Origin: Planctomycetota bacterium
GTDB lineage: Bacteria; Planctomycetota; Phycisphaerae; Phycisphaerales; Phycisphaeraceae
NCBI GenBank assembly: GCA_026386955.1
Contig: JAPLMQ010000302.1
Coordinates: forward strand, 94,220-158,219
DNA length: 64,000 nt
Direction of reading: 5' to 3'
Both the position numbers and the translations under genes were made by a program. Under the pieces are notes generated by a model that made no database searches, was not told the DNA's origin, and saw only the letters and a list, made by a program, of their open reading frames with translations. This document shows positions 36,744-45,428 of this stretch, one piece after another. Position 1 is the first letter of the stretch, and each line of letters begins with the position of its first letter.

Positions 36744-37664
36744 TCAGCGCAGCGTCGCAGTCATCGTGTGCGTCTTGCCCGGGGGGAGCGTCACCGTCTG
36801 CTCCCGCGCGTTGGCGGTCTCGATGCAGGCCATCCCCGGCCACTCCTCGTCGCCGAAGTCGACCATCGCCTTGGCCTTGTCGATCCACGGGTTCCAGACG
36901 ACCGTCGAGAGCGAGCCGGTCTTCGAGACCACGATCTTCCGGCCCAGCGCCGGGTCGTCCAGCTCGCACGTCCCCGCGGTGCCCTGGTACAGCCGATCGG
37001 TCTCGCCCGTGAAGGTGACGGGCCCGCTCTGGGTGCGGGCGGCCCCGCCTTCGTTGCGGGCGGTGTAGCTCACGCCGTCGAGCCCCGTGACCTTGGCCTG
37101 GCGGACGTCGCCGACGTGCAGGTAGGTGTGCAGCGCCTCTTCAAAGGGCATCGGCTGGTCACCCGCGTTGCGGGTCGAGAGCTCCATGACCAAGGCCGCG
37201 GGCTCGCCCGTCTTCTCGTCCGGGACGACCGAGACGCGGTGCCGGAGCTCGAAGCGGTGGGGCCAGGCCGCGAGCGTCTTGTCGTCGTGGCGGGTGAGCA
37301 GCGTGATCGTCACGCCTCCGCGCGGGCCGCGGGCGACGGACTCGACCTCCCACGCCTTGAGCCGGGCGAAGCCGTGCGCGGGAAGTTCGGCCCGGTCGGG
37401 GTGGGCGCCGAACCACGGGAAGACCAGCGGCACGCCGCCGCGGATCGGCTTGCCGTCCTCGAACCAGCTCTTCCCGCTGAGGAAGAGCATCGGGGGCTTG
37501 CCCGACTGGACGAACGAGGTGACGTGGGCCCCATGCAGGTAGACCTGGGCCTCGGCGTGGGGCGTGGTGATCGCGACGCGTGTCAGCCCGCCCTGGCCGG
37601 ACTCGAATTGCAGGAGGCCGGGGAGGGCGAATTGCGTGTTGAGTTGTTCGAGGGATTGCGGCAT
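36744..37664 (-). CDS. D-hexose-6-phosphate mutarotase (YeaD-like)
   Basis: This 306-residue galactose-mutarotase-fold enzyme interconverts the anomers of glucose-6-phosphate or related hexose phosphates. Family blocks are AQVYLHGAHVTSFVQ, the GGVPLVFPWFGAHPD signature, HGFARLKAWEV with the catalytic His, FEEALHTYLHVGD, and WNPWIDKAKAMVDFGDEEWP with the catalytic Glu/Asp region. ATG 37664 fits the family start better than the open frame upstream. It is last of a three-gene minus-strand set behind a lyase-like protein, which suggests carbohydrate use. Confidence 0.93.
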   Translation of the reverse strand: MPQSLEQLNTQFALPGLLQFESGQGGLTRVAITTPHAEAQVYLHGAHVTSFVQSGKPPMLFLSGKSWFEDGKPIRGGVPLVFPWFGAHPDRAELPAHGFARLKAWEVESVARGPRGGVTITLLTRHDDKTLAAWPHRFELRHRVSVVPDEKTGEPAALVMELSTRNAGDQPMPFEEALHTYLHVGDVRQAKVTGLDGVSYTARNEGGAARTQSGPVTFTGETDRLYQGTAGTCELDDPALGRKIVVSKTGSLSTVVWNPWIDKAKAMVDFGDEEWPGMACIETANAREQTVTLPPGKTHTMTATLR

Positions 37665-37710
37665 GAGCGGTAGGGTAAGCCAGCGCAAGGGTTCAAGCCA
37701 GAGTGCGCGT

Positions 37711-40110
37711 TCAGGACACCAAGACATCGCGGTCGGTCACGATCCCGTGCTCGAACGCCAGCTTGGCGTAGTACATCGCGTGGATCCAGCCCAGCGGCCA
37801 GCGGGCGGCCCTGAACGCATGCCAGAACGGGTAGCCCACGCGGTGGATCCACTGCGGGTCGCCCGTGAGGTAGTAGCCGTAGGCCGCGGGGTTGAAGTCG
37901 GTGACGCGGTGGAAGCCGTGGATGCCGGTCTGCTCGGGCGTGACGCGCCACGCGAGCTGCCCGAGCATGAAGGCCTTGAGCTGCTCGTCGCGGGTGATCT
38001 CCCACAGCCAATACATGCCTTCCCACGCCGCGTAGTCGCCGTAGCTGCAGACCTTCACCGGGTTGATGAACGGCTTGGCGTCGAGCATGCGCCCGTGGCG
38101 GTCGACGCTGGCCATGAGGTAGTCGCGCACGATCCTCCAGCAGCCCGCGAGATACCGCTCATCGCGCGTGAACCCGTGGCACCACGTCAGGTTGATCAGC
38201 GGCTGCCCGGCCTCGCGCTGGTCGGCGGCGATGATCTGGAACCCGTCGGGGTCGTTGATCCAGTGGAGCAGGTTGTCGCAGGCGCGCTTTGCCCCTTCGA
38301 GGAACTCGCGGTCGCCGGTGAGGACGTAGGCGAAGAGGTATTCGGTGAACCACATGTGCGAGGGATAGGCCGTGCCGTGGTTGTGGTTGGTCGTGTGGGC
38401 GACCTGCCCGCCGTTCTGGAAGGCGTCGATGGAGTGGGCGCAGTGGTCGACCTCGAGCATGTGGCGGGTGCCGTCGAGGGCGTAGTCGAGGCAGCCGGCG
38501 TTGCCCGAGCGGAGGTAGTTCTGGAAGTAGACGAGGTTGTGCATCTCCTCGTTGTTGCCCAGGCCGTTGTCGCCGAAGTGCCAGAAGCCGGCCGCGGGCC
38601 AGGCGTTGACCTGGTCGACCGCGCCGAGCTGCCCGTAGGAGACGCCGATCCACGAATCGAGGACCTTGCGCTCGAAGGCGTAGTGGCCGACAGGGTCGTA
38701 GGCGGGGAGCTTGTCGATCGCGAAGACCTTGCAGCGGCGGACGAAATCCAGGTCCGGCGAGACGGCGACGGGGAGCGTGCTGGGGACGTGCGTGTGCACC
38801 CCGCCGAACTCCCAGGCGAGGTATTGCGTCTGCAGGTCGACGTCGGCGACGTCGGGTGCGAGCGGGGCGAAATTGACCGCGTGCGACCGCCCGGCCCCCT
38901 GCGTGATCTCCAACTTCCCCGCCCACGCGGGCCAGAGCCCGACGCGGAAGGTCGAGCCGGCGACGGTCAGGCTCTTGGGGTGGAGCGAAGTCATCCGTTC
39001 AAGCGACACCATCGCCCCACCTTCAGGCGCGACGATGCCGATGTAGGGCCAGACGCACTTGCTGCCGCCCGCCTGCAGGCGGAACTTCACGTCGCGCAGC
39101 CACCACGGCTTGGCCTCGAGCGGGTCGTGGAGCACCTCGGGGTTGCGCACGAAGCAGTCGCCGTTGGCGCGGTCCTTGTGGGCCGTCTCGTAGTGCTCGA
39201 GGTCGCCGGTGTCGGAGGCGACGATGTCGGGGTCTTCATCGACGCGCATCGGCTCGGTGAGGTAATGGCGCGTGCGGGTGTTGGCGGTGAAGCAGCGCTT
39301 CGCGCCGGCGGGCACGGCCGTGCGGGCCTCCAGATGCCAGTCCGAGACGCTGATGCCCGGCGTGGGGGCTTCGCGGTTGCGGAAGGCATAGGTGACGCGG
39401 ACGTCGGCGCGGTCGGCCCGGACCTCGAAGCGCAGGTAATAGTCGAGGTAGCCGTCGACGTCGGCGGCCGATTTCGTCGAGCCGACGGACGCACCGATCA
39501 GGCCATGCTTCCCATCGACGCGCAGGACGGCCCGCACCGGCGTCGCGTGCTCGACGCTGGTCCGCCGCGGCCCCGCGGAGACGGCGTGGAGATAGCCGCG
39601 CTCGTCGCGGAAGGAGAGGTCCAGCCCGCCGGGCAGGATGAACGGCCGGCCGCCGACGGTCCAGGAAATCAGGAACTCGCCCGGAGCCGAGGAGACGGAG
39701 AGCTCGACCAGTCCGTTGCCGATCCGGCCGACTTGGCCGCCGTGTTTCTTGTCGGCCTTCTTGTCGATTTCAACCGCGGCAACCACCGGGTGCGCGAGCT
39801 TTCGCGCAGGCTTGGCCGCGGCGCTGGCGGGCTCGATCGTCAGGTGCTCGTCCGCCGACGGGCCCAGGTCGAGCGAGGCGTCCATCAGCGTCCACTGCAG
39901 GCTGCCGTCGGGCCAGGTGTTCAGCGGCGTGAACGCGGCCGCGACGGATTCTCCCGCGCGATCGACGACACGGAGATCCGCGACGCTGCGCAGCGCGCCC
40001 TCGGGCCAAGGCAGGCCGGTGGTGACGCCTTGGGCCTTGAAGAGCCGGTGCGAGCGGTTGTGGAGATGGATTGTCTGACGGAGCGGCGCGGTGGTTGTGG
40101 CGCTGGTCAT
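37711..40110 (-). CDS. PcRGLX/YetA-like polysaccharide lyase-type protein
   Basis: This 799-residue protein has no signal peptide. The N-terminus is a RIFT-type barrel (THLHN-like start IHLHNRSHRLFKAQGVTTG, then WPDGSLQWTLMDASLDL), a middle beta-domain and a C-terminal (alpha/alpha)6 toroid (about 430-799) with HFGDNG, NHNHGTAYPSH and YGDYAAWEGMYW. This architecture matches exo-rhamnogalacturonan lyase-like (PL26/PcRGLX, YetA) proteins. Aromatic and His residues in the toroid could line the cleft. Substrate and activity are inferred. It lies 46 bases upstream of the mutarotase and 132 bases after a secreted protein. Confidence 0.78.
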   Translation of the reverse strand: MTSATTTAPLRQTIHLHNRSHRLFKAQGVTTGLPWPEGALRSVADLRVVDRAGESVAAAFTPLNTWPDGSLQWTLMDASLDLGPSADEHLTIEPASAAAKPARKLAHPVVAAVEIDKKADKKHGGQVGRIGNGLVELSVSSAPGEFLISWTVGGRPFILPGGLDLSFRDERGYLHAVSAGPRRTSVEHATPVRAVLRVDGKHGLIGASVGSTKSAADVDGYLDYYLRFEVRADRADVRVTYAFRNREAPTPGISVSDWHLEARTAVPAGAKRCFTANTRTRHYLTEPMRVDEDPDIVASDTGDLEHYETAHKDRANGDCFVRNPEVLHDPLEAKPWWLRDVKFRLQAGGSKCVWPYIGIVAPEGGAMVSLERMTSLHPKSLTVAGSTFRVGLWPAWAGKLEITQGAGRSHAVNFAPLAPDVADVDLQTQYLAWEFGGVHTHVPSTLPVAVSPDLDFVRRCKVFAIDKLPAYDPVGHYAFERKVLDSWIGVSYGQLGAVDQVNAWPAAGFWHFGDNGLGNNEEMHNLVYFQNYLRSGNAGCLDYALDGTRHMLEVDHCAHSIDAFQNGGQVAHTTNHNHGTAYPSHMWFTEYLFAYVLTGDREFLEGAKRACDNLLHWINDPDGFQIIAADQREAGQPLINLTWCHGFTRDERYLAGCWRIVRDYLMASVDRHGRMLDAKPFINPVKVCSYGDYAAWEGMYWLWEITRDEQLKAFMLGQLAWRVTPEQTGIHGFHRVTDFNPAAYGYYLTGDPQWIHRVGYPFWHAFRAARWPLGWIHAMYYAKLAFEHGIVTDRDVLVS

Positions 40111-40242
40111 GGGGCGGAGCTGCCGGTGGGATGGAGTGCGCCGCCGCGAGACGGCGGGGGCGGAAGCACCATCGTACAGCCGGGGCTTTGCAGGGTGGGC
40201 TTCGCGGCATGCCGCTCAGACCGCGCTACGGCTTTCGCCGCG

Positions 40243-41127
40243 TCATTTCGCCTTCGCGGGCAGCGGGCCGAAGACGATCTTGTCCCCGCCGTTGAGCAGC
40301 GAGACCTGGATCCAGTCGAGGTAGGCGTCGCCGAAGCCGCCCGAGCCGATGCCGGTCTGGATGCTGACGACCTTGGAGGTCGGCGCGAAGAGCAGCGGGC
40401 CGAAGGTCGGGTCGGCGGCCCAGGCCTCGAGCGTCTGAGTCTTGTTGAACTCCACGGGCGGGAGGTTGGGGTTGCCGTGCTGGCGGAAGAGCCGCCATTC
40501 GCCCTTCTTGCCGTCGATGGTGTCGACGACCCACTCGTCCTTCTGGTAGGTGTTGGGCTCGTAGACGAGGGTGTAGTCGACCAAGGCGTCGCCGGTGCGC
40601 TGGGGCTTGAAGCCGTTCTGCGATTGTCCGGGCCCCTTGCCGTAGCGCGGCGTCTGGAACGAGATCTTGATCGGCAGCGCGGCCGACTTGCCTTGCCAGC
40701 GGTACGAGGCCTTGAAGGTCTTGATCCAGTCGCCGCCTTGGACAAAGCCCTTGGGGTTGCTGTTGGAGAGCGTGACCTTGCCCGCCCCGCGCTTGGGCTC
40801 GGAGGGGACGGTGATCAGCAGCGCCCCGCCCTCGCTGGCGCCGGCCGGCGCGCCGCCCGCCTCGTCGATGAAGACGAGCATCTTGGCGATCTCCTCGTCG
40901 TCCTCGGCGGTGGCGGGCTTGACGGGGCAGAAGGTGTGCGTGCTCTTGACGCCTACCAGGTCGTTCGGGGTCTCGCGGGCGGCGCGGGTGTCGTCGGACT
41001 TCCAGCCGCCCTGTCCGATGGCGCTGATGTGCTGGGTCTCGGCCCGCGCGCTGGCGCAGGAGAGCAGGCAGGCCAGCAGGGCTGCGGAGGCGCACAGAGC
41101 CCGCGGGGCGGAGGAGCAAAGTCGCAT
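40243..41127 (-). CDS. Exported protein of unknown function, first in the lyase operon
   Basis: The start at ATG 41127, with GGAG upstream, gives 294 residues with a clear signal peptide (MRLCSSAPRALC, a hydrophobic Ala/Leu run, cleavage after ARA). The body is beta-rich, with segments such as GGWKSDDTRAARETPNDLVG and DAYLDWIQVSLLNGGDKIVF near the end. The latter suggests a jelly-roll carbohydrate-binding or concanavalin-like fold. I do not recognise the family. Position ahead of the lyase-like and mutarotase genes suggests a carbohydrate role. Confidence 0.72.
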   Translation of the reverse strand: MRLCSSAPRALCASAALLACLLSCASARAETQHISAIGQGGWKSDDTRAARETPNDLVGVKSTHTFCPVKPATAEDDEEIAKMLVFIDEAGGAPAGASEGGALLITVPSEPKRGAGKVTLSNSNPKGFVQGGDWIKTFKASYRWQGKSAALPIKISFQTPRYGKGPGQSQNGFKPQRTGDALVDYTLVYEPNTYQKDEWVVDTIDGKKGEWRLFRQHGNPNLPPVEFNKTQTLEAWAADPTFGPLLFAPTSKVVSIQTGIGSGGFGDAYLDWIQVSLLNGGDKIVFGPLPAKAK

Positions 41128-41218
41128 GGGGAGGCTCCGGATGAGGTCGAGGGTGGTGGACCCAGGTGCGATTGGAGACGTGAACGCGTCGACAGTCAAT
41201 TTATCAGTGCGTCGCGCC

Positions 41219-41398
41219 AAAGCCCAGGCACTGCGGTGCCTGGGACTTCCGGCGCGGAGCGCGTGATGCCGACAACCATCAATGTAGACGGACGTCTATA
41301 TTCCGTCAAGGGAAAACGGCGCGCGGAGGGATGGAACGATCAGGATCGAGCGATCGCGCTCGACACGGGAGTCGCAGGCGCCGCGGTGCCTGGGCTTT
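41219..41398. repeat. Palindromic element with AAAGCCCAGGC arms
   Basis: The left arm AAAGCCCAGGCACTGCGGTG (from 41219) and right arm ending GCGGTGCCTGGGCTTT (to 41398) pair end to end. Each arm is itself a hairpin resembling the terminators near 3.55 and 13.25 kb. The interior has a short AGACGGACGTCT palindrome and no credible gene. It fills the divergent gap between the lyase operon and the DUF2959 gene. Confidence 0.75.
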
Positions 41399-41476
41399 GA
41401 ATCGCGCGGGTCCGCATCTGCTCACGTTTCCTTGCGCTACGATAAACTGCCTGCACCGCACTTCGGAGACTTCCCC

Positions 41477-42154
41477 ATGTCGCACGTCGCCCGTCCCGCC
41501 GCCCGCCTCGCCTTCGCCCTCGCGGCCCTCTTCCTCCTCATGGGCCTTGGCGGCTGCCAGTCCGCCTACTACGGGGCGTGGGAGAAGCTGGGCTACCAGA
41601 AGCGCGACATCCTCGTCGAGCGCGTCGAGAAGGCCCGCGACAGCCAGGACAAGGCCAAGACCCAGTTCAAGGACGCGCTCGAGCAGTTCCGCAGCGTCGT
41701 GCAGGTCAACGGCGGCGAGCTGCAGGCCAAGTACGACACGCTCAAGGCCAAGTTCGACCAGAGCCAGGCCCTCGCCAAGGACGTCCACACCCGCGTCGAC
41801 GCGGTGCGCAGCGTCTCCTCGGCCCTGTTCAAGGAATGGGAGAACGAGCTCGCGGAGTACAAGAGCGCCGACCTGCGCAGGACCAGCGAGCAGACCCTGC
41901 GCGAGACGCAGCGGCGGTACGAACAGCTCATCGCGGCCATGGAGCGGGCGGAGAAGAAGATGGACCCCGTGCTCGACGCCTTCCACGACCAGGTGCTATT
42001 CCTCAAGCACAACCTCAACGCCCGGGCGATCGCCTCGCTGCAGGGCGTCTCGACCCAGCTCGAGACCGACATCAACCGCCTGATCGACGACATGAACCAC
42101 TCGATCGACGAGGCAAACTCGTTCATCAAGGACATGAACGCCAGCGGGAAGTGA
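41477..42154 (+). CDS. DUF2959 lipoprotein
   Basis: This 225-residue protein starts at ATG 41477 after GGAG. A lipoprotein signal ends in LMGLGGC. The mature chain is almost wholly alpha-helical coiled coil (YQKRDILVERVEKARDSQD onward), as in DUF2959 proteins, which are small periplasmic lipoproteins of unknown role. A TACGAT -10-like box lies about 25 bases upstream. It stands alone, followed by the second copy of the palindromic element. Confidence 0.85.
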   Translation: MSHVARPAARLAFALAALFLLMGLGGCQSAYYGAWEKLGYQKRDILVERVEKARDSQDKAKTQFKDALEQFRSVVQVNGGELQAKYDTLKAKFDQSQALAKDVHTRVDAVRSVSSALFKEWENELAEYKSADLRRTSEQTLRETQRRYEQLIAAMERAEKKMDPVLDAFHDQVLFLKHNLNARAIASLQGVSTQLETDINRLIDDMNHSIDEANSFIKDMNASGK

Positions 42155-42221
42155 TTTTGAGGAAGCGCAAACCCGCAGCGATGTCGGTCTGATCAGAGCC
42201 GGACACTGTGTGTCCGATCTT

Positions 42222-42507
42222 CACCGCGAGGATGTCGAGCGTCTGCATGTGCATTGAGCCCCAACGGGGCGCAAGGTGATAGCCCGGGGCATCGCCCCGG
42301 GAATACGGCGTCCGGAAGCACAGAGACCTGTAAGGGCGAAACCGGGTTTCCCCGCGGCCTGATTGCGCCCTTACAGGGCTTGAATCCATTGCGACGACCG
42401 AACCCGGGGCGTTGCCCCGCGCTATCACCTTGCGCCCCGTTGGGGCTGAAGACAATGCCGGCAAATCTCTCGGGTTTGCCGACGGACTTCAGCATCGCAA
42501 CAGCGCC
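42222..42507 (+). repeat. Palindromic intergenic element, copy 2 (core inverted)
   Basis: It has the same flanks and arms as the copy at 3.2-3.5 kb (left flank ACCGCGAGGATGTCGAGCG, arms GCCCCAACGGGGCGCAAG and complement, right flank TTCAGCATCGCAACAG). The about 120 bases between the arms align with copy 1 only after reverse-complementing. It lies upstream of potA. Confidence 0.85.
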
Positions 42508-42629
42508 TCCCCGGCTCTGAGTCAGACGGGTTCAATCACAGGAAACATCGCGGCATTGTGCCCGCGCGCAGATGTGCCACAATGTTTCACGGCCTGCGCC
42601 TCGGCGCGGCCTTGGGGCACGACGACACG

Positions 42630-43724
42630 ATGGCGGCTGACGCGAGCCTAAACATCGACGCAAACATCGACGTGGACATTGAACGGGTCAGCAAGCGGTT
42701 CGGCGCGGTCGCCGCGGTGGACGACGTGACCCTGCAGATCCGCCGGGGCGAATTCTTCTCGCTCCTGGGCCCCAGCGGCTGCGGCAAGACCACGCTGCTG
42801 CGGATGATCGCGGGGCTGGAGCTGCCCACCTCGGGCATGCTGCGCATCGACGGGCGCGCGATGACGCACGAGCCCGCCCACCGCAGGCCGGTCAACATGG
42901 TCTTCCAGCATTACGCCCTCTTCCCGCACCTGAGCGTGGAGAAGAACGTCGGCTTCGGGCTGCGCTACGTCAAAGGCGACCCCGCGCGTTTCCCCGAGGG
43001 GATCGAGCCGGCCCGCCTGATCGACGAGGCGCTGGCACTGGTGCGTCTTCAAGGCCTCGGCAAGCGCAAGCCGCACGAGCTCTCGGGCGGGCAGCGGCAG
43101 CGCGTCGCGCTGGCCCGGGCCCTGGTCCTCCGGCCGCGGGTGCTGCTGCTCGACGAGCCTCTGGGCGCGCTCGACCAGAAGCTGCGCAAGGAGATGCAGG
43201 TCGAGTTGAAGACGCTGCAGCGCGAGCTGGGGCTGACCTTCGTCTTCGTCACGCACGACCAGGAGGAGGCGCTGACGATGAGCGACCGCATCGCGGTGAT
43301 GAACGCCGGCAAGGTCGAGCAGCTCGACGAGGCGGCCAAGGTCTTCGAGTCGCCGCGAACCGCCTTCGTCGCGACCTTCATGGGCGCGGGCAACTTTTTT
43401 GAGGCGAAGTTCGAGTCCAAGTCCGAGTTCAAGAGCGCCACGGCGCATCGCTTCATCGTCCGCCCCGAGAAACTCACGCTCCACGCCCAATCGCCCGCGG
43501 GCAAGCTCGGCCTCTCCGTCCTGCCCGTGACGATCGAGCAGCGGATCTACCAGGGCGTGAGCACGCTGTGGAACGTCCGCGGCCCGGGCAATGAGGCCTG
43601 GACGGTCTACGAGCAGAACGACCGCCCCTTCGTCGGCGAGGCCGCCCTCCTGCCCGGCGCGAAGGCCTGGCTGGCGTGGGATCCCGCGCACGCCATCGCG
43701 CTCCACGAGCCGACCCGTGGCTGA
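42630..43724 (+). CDS. potA: Spermidine/putrescine ABC transporter ATP-binding protein
   Basis: This 364-residue ATPase of the polyamine importer has Walker A GPSGCGKTT, Q-loop VFQHYALFP, signature LSGGQRQR, Walker B RVLLLDEP and switch His THDQEE. The C-terminal TOBE/OB-like domain (about 265-364) is present. The start is uncertain: ATG 42630 (chosen for homology) or ATG 42582, neither with a good ribosome site. It overlaps potB by eight bases, and the four genes form one operon. Related importers take up other small molecules, but the PotD-like receptor supports polyamines. Confidence 0.92.
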   Translation: MAADASLNIDANIDVDIERVSKRFGAVAAVDDVTLQIRRGEFFSLLGPSGCGKTTLLRMIAGLELPTSGMLRIDGRAMTHEPAHRRPVNMVFQHYALFPHLSVEKNVGFGLRYVKGDPARFPEGIEPARLIDEALALVRLQGLGKRKPHELSGGQRQRVALARALVLRPRVLLLDEPLGALDQKLRKEMQVELKTLQRELGLTFVFVTHDQEEALTMSDRIAVMNAGKVEQLDEAAKVFESPRTAFVATFMGAGNFFEAKFESKSEFKSATAHRFIVRPEKLTLHAQSPAGKLGLSVLPVTIEQRIYQGVSTLWNVRGPGNEAWTVYEQNDRPFVGEAALLPGAKAWLAWDPAHAIALHEPTRG

Positions 43725-44607
43725 CCTCGCCCCCCGATCGCGCCCGTTCCTCCTGCTCCTCCCCACGTGGCTCACGCTGGGGCTTTTCTTCGTCCTCCCG
43801 CTGGGCATCGTGCTGATCCTCAGCTTCGCGCAGCGGAGCCCGACGGGCTCGATCTCCCCCGTGACCGATTGGTGGGCCTACATCAGCTCGGGGAAATTCC
43901 TCAGCAACTACGCGCAGTCGCTCGACGGGCTCTACCTCAGGATCTTCTGGCGCTCGCTCTGGATGGCGGTGCTCACGACCGTGTTGTGTGCCGTCATCGC
44001 CTATCCCGCGGCCTACTACCTCGCCATCGCCGCGCCGACCCGATGGAAAGGCCTGCTGCTCGCACTGGCGGTGATCCCCTTCTGGACCAGCTTCCTCGTC
44101 CGCACCTACGCCTGGATGCTCATCCTCCGCACGCAGGGGCTCGCCAACGACCTGCTGATCGCGGCCCATCTCATCAAGGAGCCGCTCGACCTCCTCTACA
44201 ACCAGACGTCGGTGATGATCGGCCTGGTCTACGGCGAACTCCCCTTCATGCTCCTGCCCGTCTACGCCTCGCTGGAGAAGCTCGACCGCTCGCTGCTCGA
44301 GGCCGCGTCCGACCTGGGCGCGGGCAAGTGGAGCCGATTTTGGCGGGTGACGCTGCCGCTCACCGCGCCGGGGCTCGCGGCCGGCACCGTGCTGGTCTTC
44401 GTCCCCAGCCTCGGGCAGTTCGTCGTCTCCGATTTGCTGGGCGGCTCGCGCAGCATGCTCATCGGCAACATGATCCAGAACCAGTTCACCACGGCCCGCA
44501 ACCAGCCCTTCGGCTCCGCCCTCGCGCTGGAGCTCACGCTGCTCGTGCTGCTCCTGCTCATCGCCTACGCCGCCTACGCGCGGAAGCGCGGGGAGGAGCT
44601 GCTGTGA
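43717..44607 (+). CDS. potB: Polyamine ABC transporter permease
   Basis: This 296-residue inner-membrane permease has six predicted spans. The EAA loop reads EAASDLGAGKWSRFWRVTLP, the contact site for PotA. GTG 43717 lies within the end of potA and is the only start that keeps the first span. It ends GTGA-overlapped with potC. Confidence 0.92.
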   Translation: MADLAPRSRPFLLLLPTWLTLGLFFVLPLGIVLILSFAQRSPTGSISPVTDWWAYISSGKFLSNYAQSLDGLYLRIFWRSLWMAVLTTVLCAVIAYPAAYYLAIAAPTRWKGLLLALAVIPFWTSFLVRTYAWMLILRTQGLANDLLIAAHLIKEPLDLLYNQTSVMIGLVYGELPFMLLPVYASLEKLDRSLLEAASDLGAGKWSRFWRVTLPLTAPGLAAGTVLVFVPSLGQFVVSDLLGGSRSMLIGNMIQNQFTTARNQPFGSALALELTLLVLLLLIAYAAYARKRGEELL

Positions 44608-45428
44608 GCCAGATCACGAGCAAAGGCAAAGGCACATTCTCCGCCTCCCACGCCGCGCTGGCCGTCTACACTGGCGCGGTCTACCTCTTCCTCTACGCCC
44701 CGATCGTGATCCTCATCGTCTTCTCCTTCAACCGCGCCAAGCAGACGGCCGTGTGGGAGGGCTTCACCCTCGAGTGGTACGCCAAGCTGCTGGGCAACGC
44801 CGAGGTCGGGCATGCGGTGGTCAACAGCCTCATCGTCGGCGGGCTCACCACGCTGCTCGCCACGCTCATCGGCACGCCCGCCGGTCTTGCCCTGGCCCGG
44901 CACCGCTTCCCGGGCGAGACGGTCACGCGGGCCCTGCTCTACCTGCCGCTGGTGATCCCCGAGATCGTCTTCGGGGCCGCGCTGGTCACGCTGCTGGGCC
45001 TCGCGGGCTTCCGGCTGGGGCTTTGGAGCGTGGTCATCGCCCACGTGGTCTTCAGCGTGCCTTACGTCGCGATCGTGGTGCGATCCAGGCTCGCGGGGAT
45101 GGACCGTTCGCTCGAGGAGGCCGCGGCCGACCTGGGCGCCTCGCCCGCGGAGGCGTTCCGGCGGGTGACGCTCCCGCTGCTCATGCCGGGCGTGGTCGCT
45201 GCGGGGCTGCTGGTCTTCACGCTCTCGCTCGACGATTATCTGATCACCTCGTTCGTCGCCGGCGTAGGCGCGACGACGCTCCCGCTGAAGATCTACTCCA
45301 TGCTCAAGACCGGCGTGACGCCCGAGATCAACGCCGTCTCGTCCCTGCTCCTGGTCGTCACCATGGCCCTGGTCCTCGTCGCCCAAGTCCTGCTGCGCGA
45401 TCCCACCCCGAAGGACAACGTCAGATGA
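44604..45428 (+). CDS. potC: Polyamine ABC transporter permease
   Basis: This 274-residue second permease of the importer starts at GTG 44604 in GTGA with the potB stop and has GGAGGAG upstream. The EAA loop is EAAADLGASPAEAFRRVTLP. The DDYLITSF segment near the last loop is typical of PotC. It ends ATGA-overlapped with potD. Confidence 0.92.
   Translation: MSQITSKGKGTFSASHAALAVYTGAVYLFLYAPIVILIVFSFNRAKQTAVWEGFTLEWYAKLLGNAEVGHAVVNSLIVGGLTTLLATLIGTPAGLALARHRFPGETVTRALLYLPLVIPEIVFGAALVTLLGLAGFRLGLWSVVIAHVVFSVPYVAIVVRSRLAGMDRSLEEAAADLGASPAEAFRRVTLPLLMPGVVAAGLLVFTLSLDDYLITSFVAGVGATTLPLKIYSMLKTGVTPEINAVSSLLLVVTMALVLVAQVLLRDPTPKDNVR

Noticed and set aside
37564..41400. A 1278-codon plus-strand open frame across the lyase operon
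   Set aside because: It is antisense to three clear genes with good starts; its Ala/Val/Arg/Glu composition is a GC-skew artefact.
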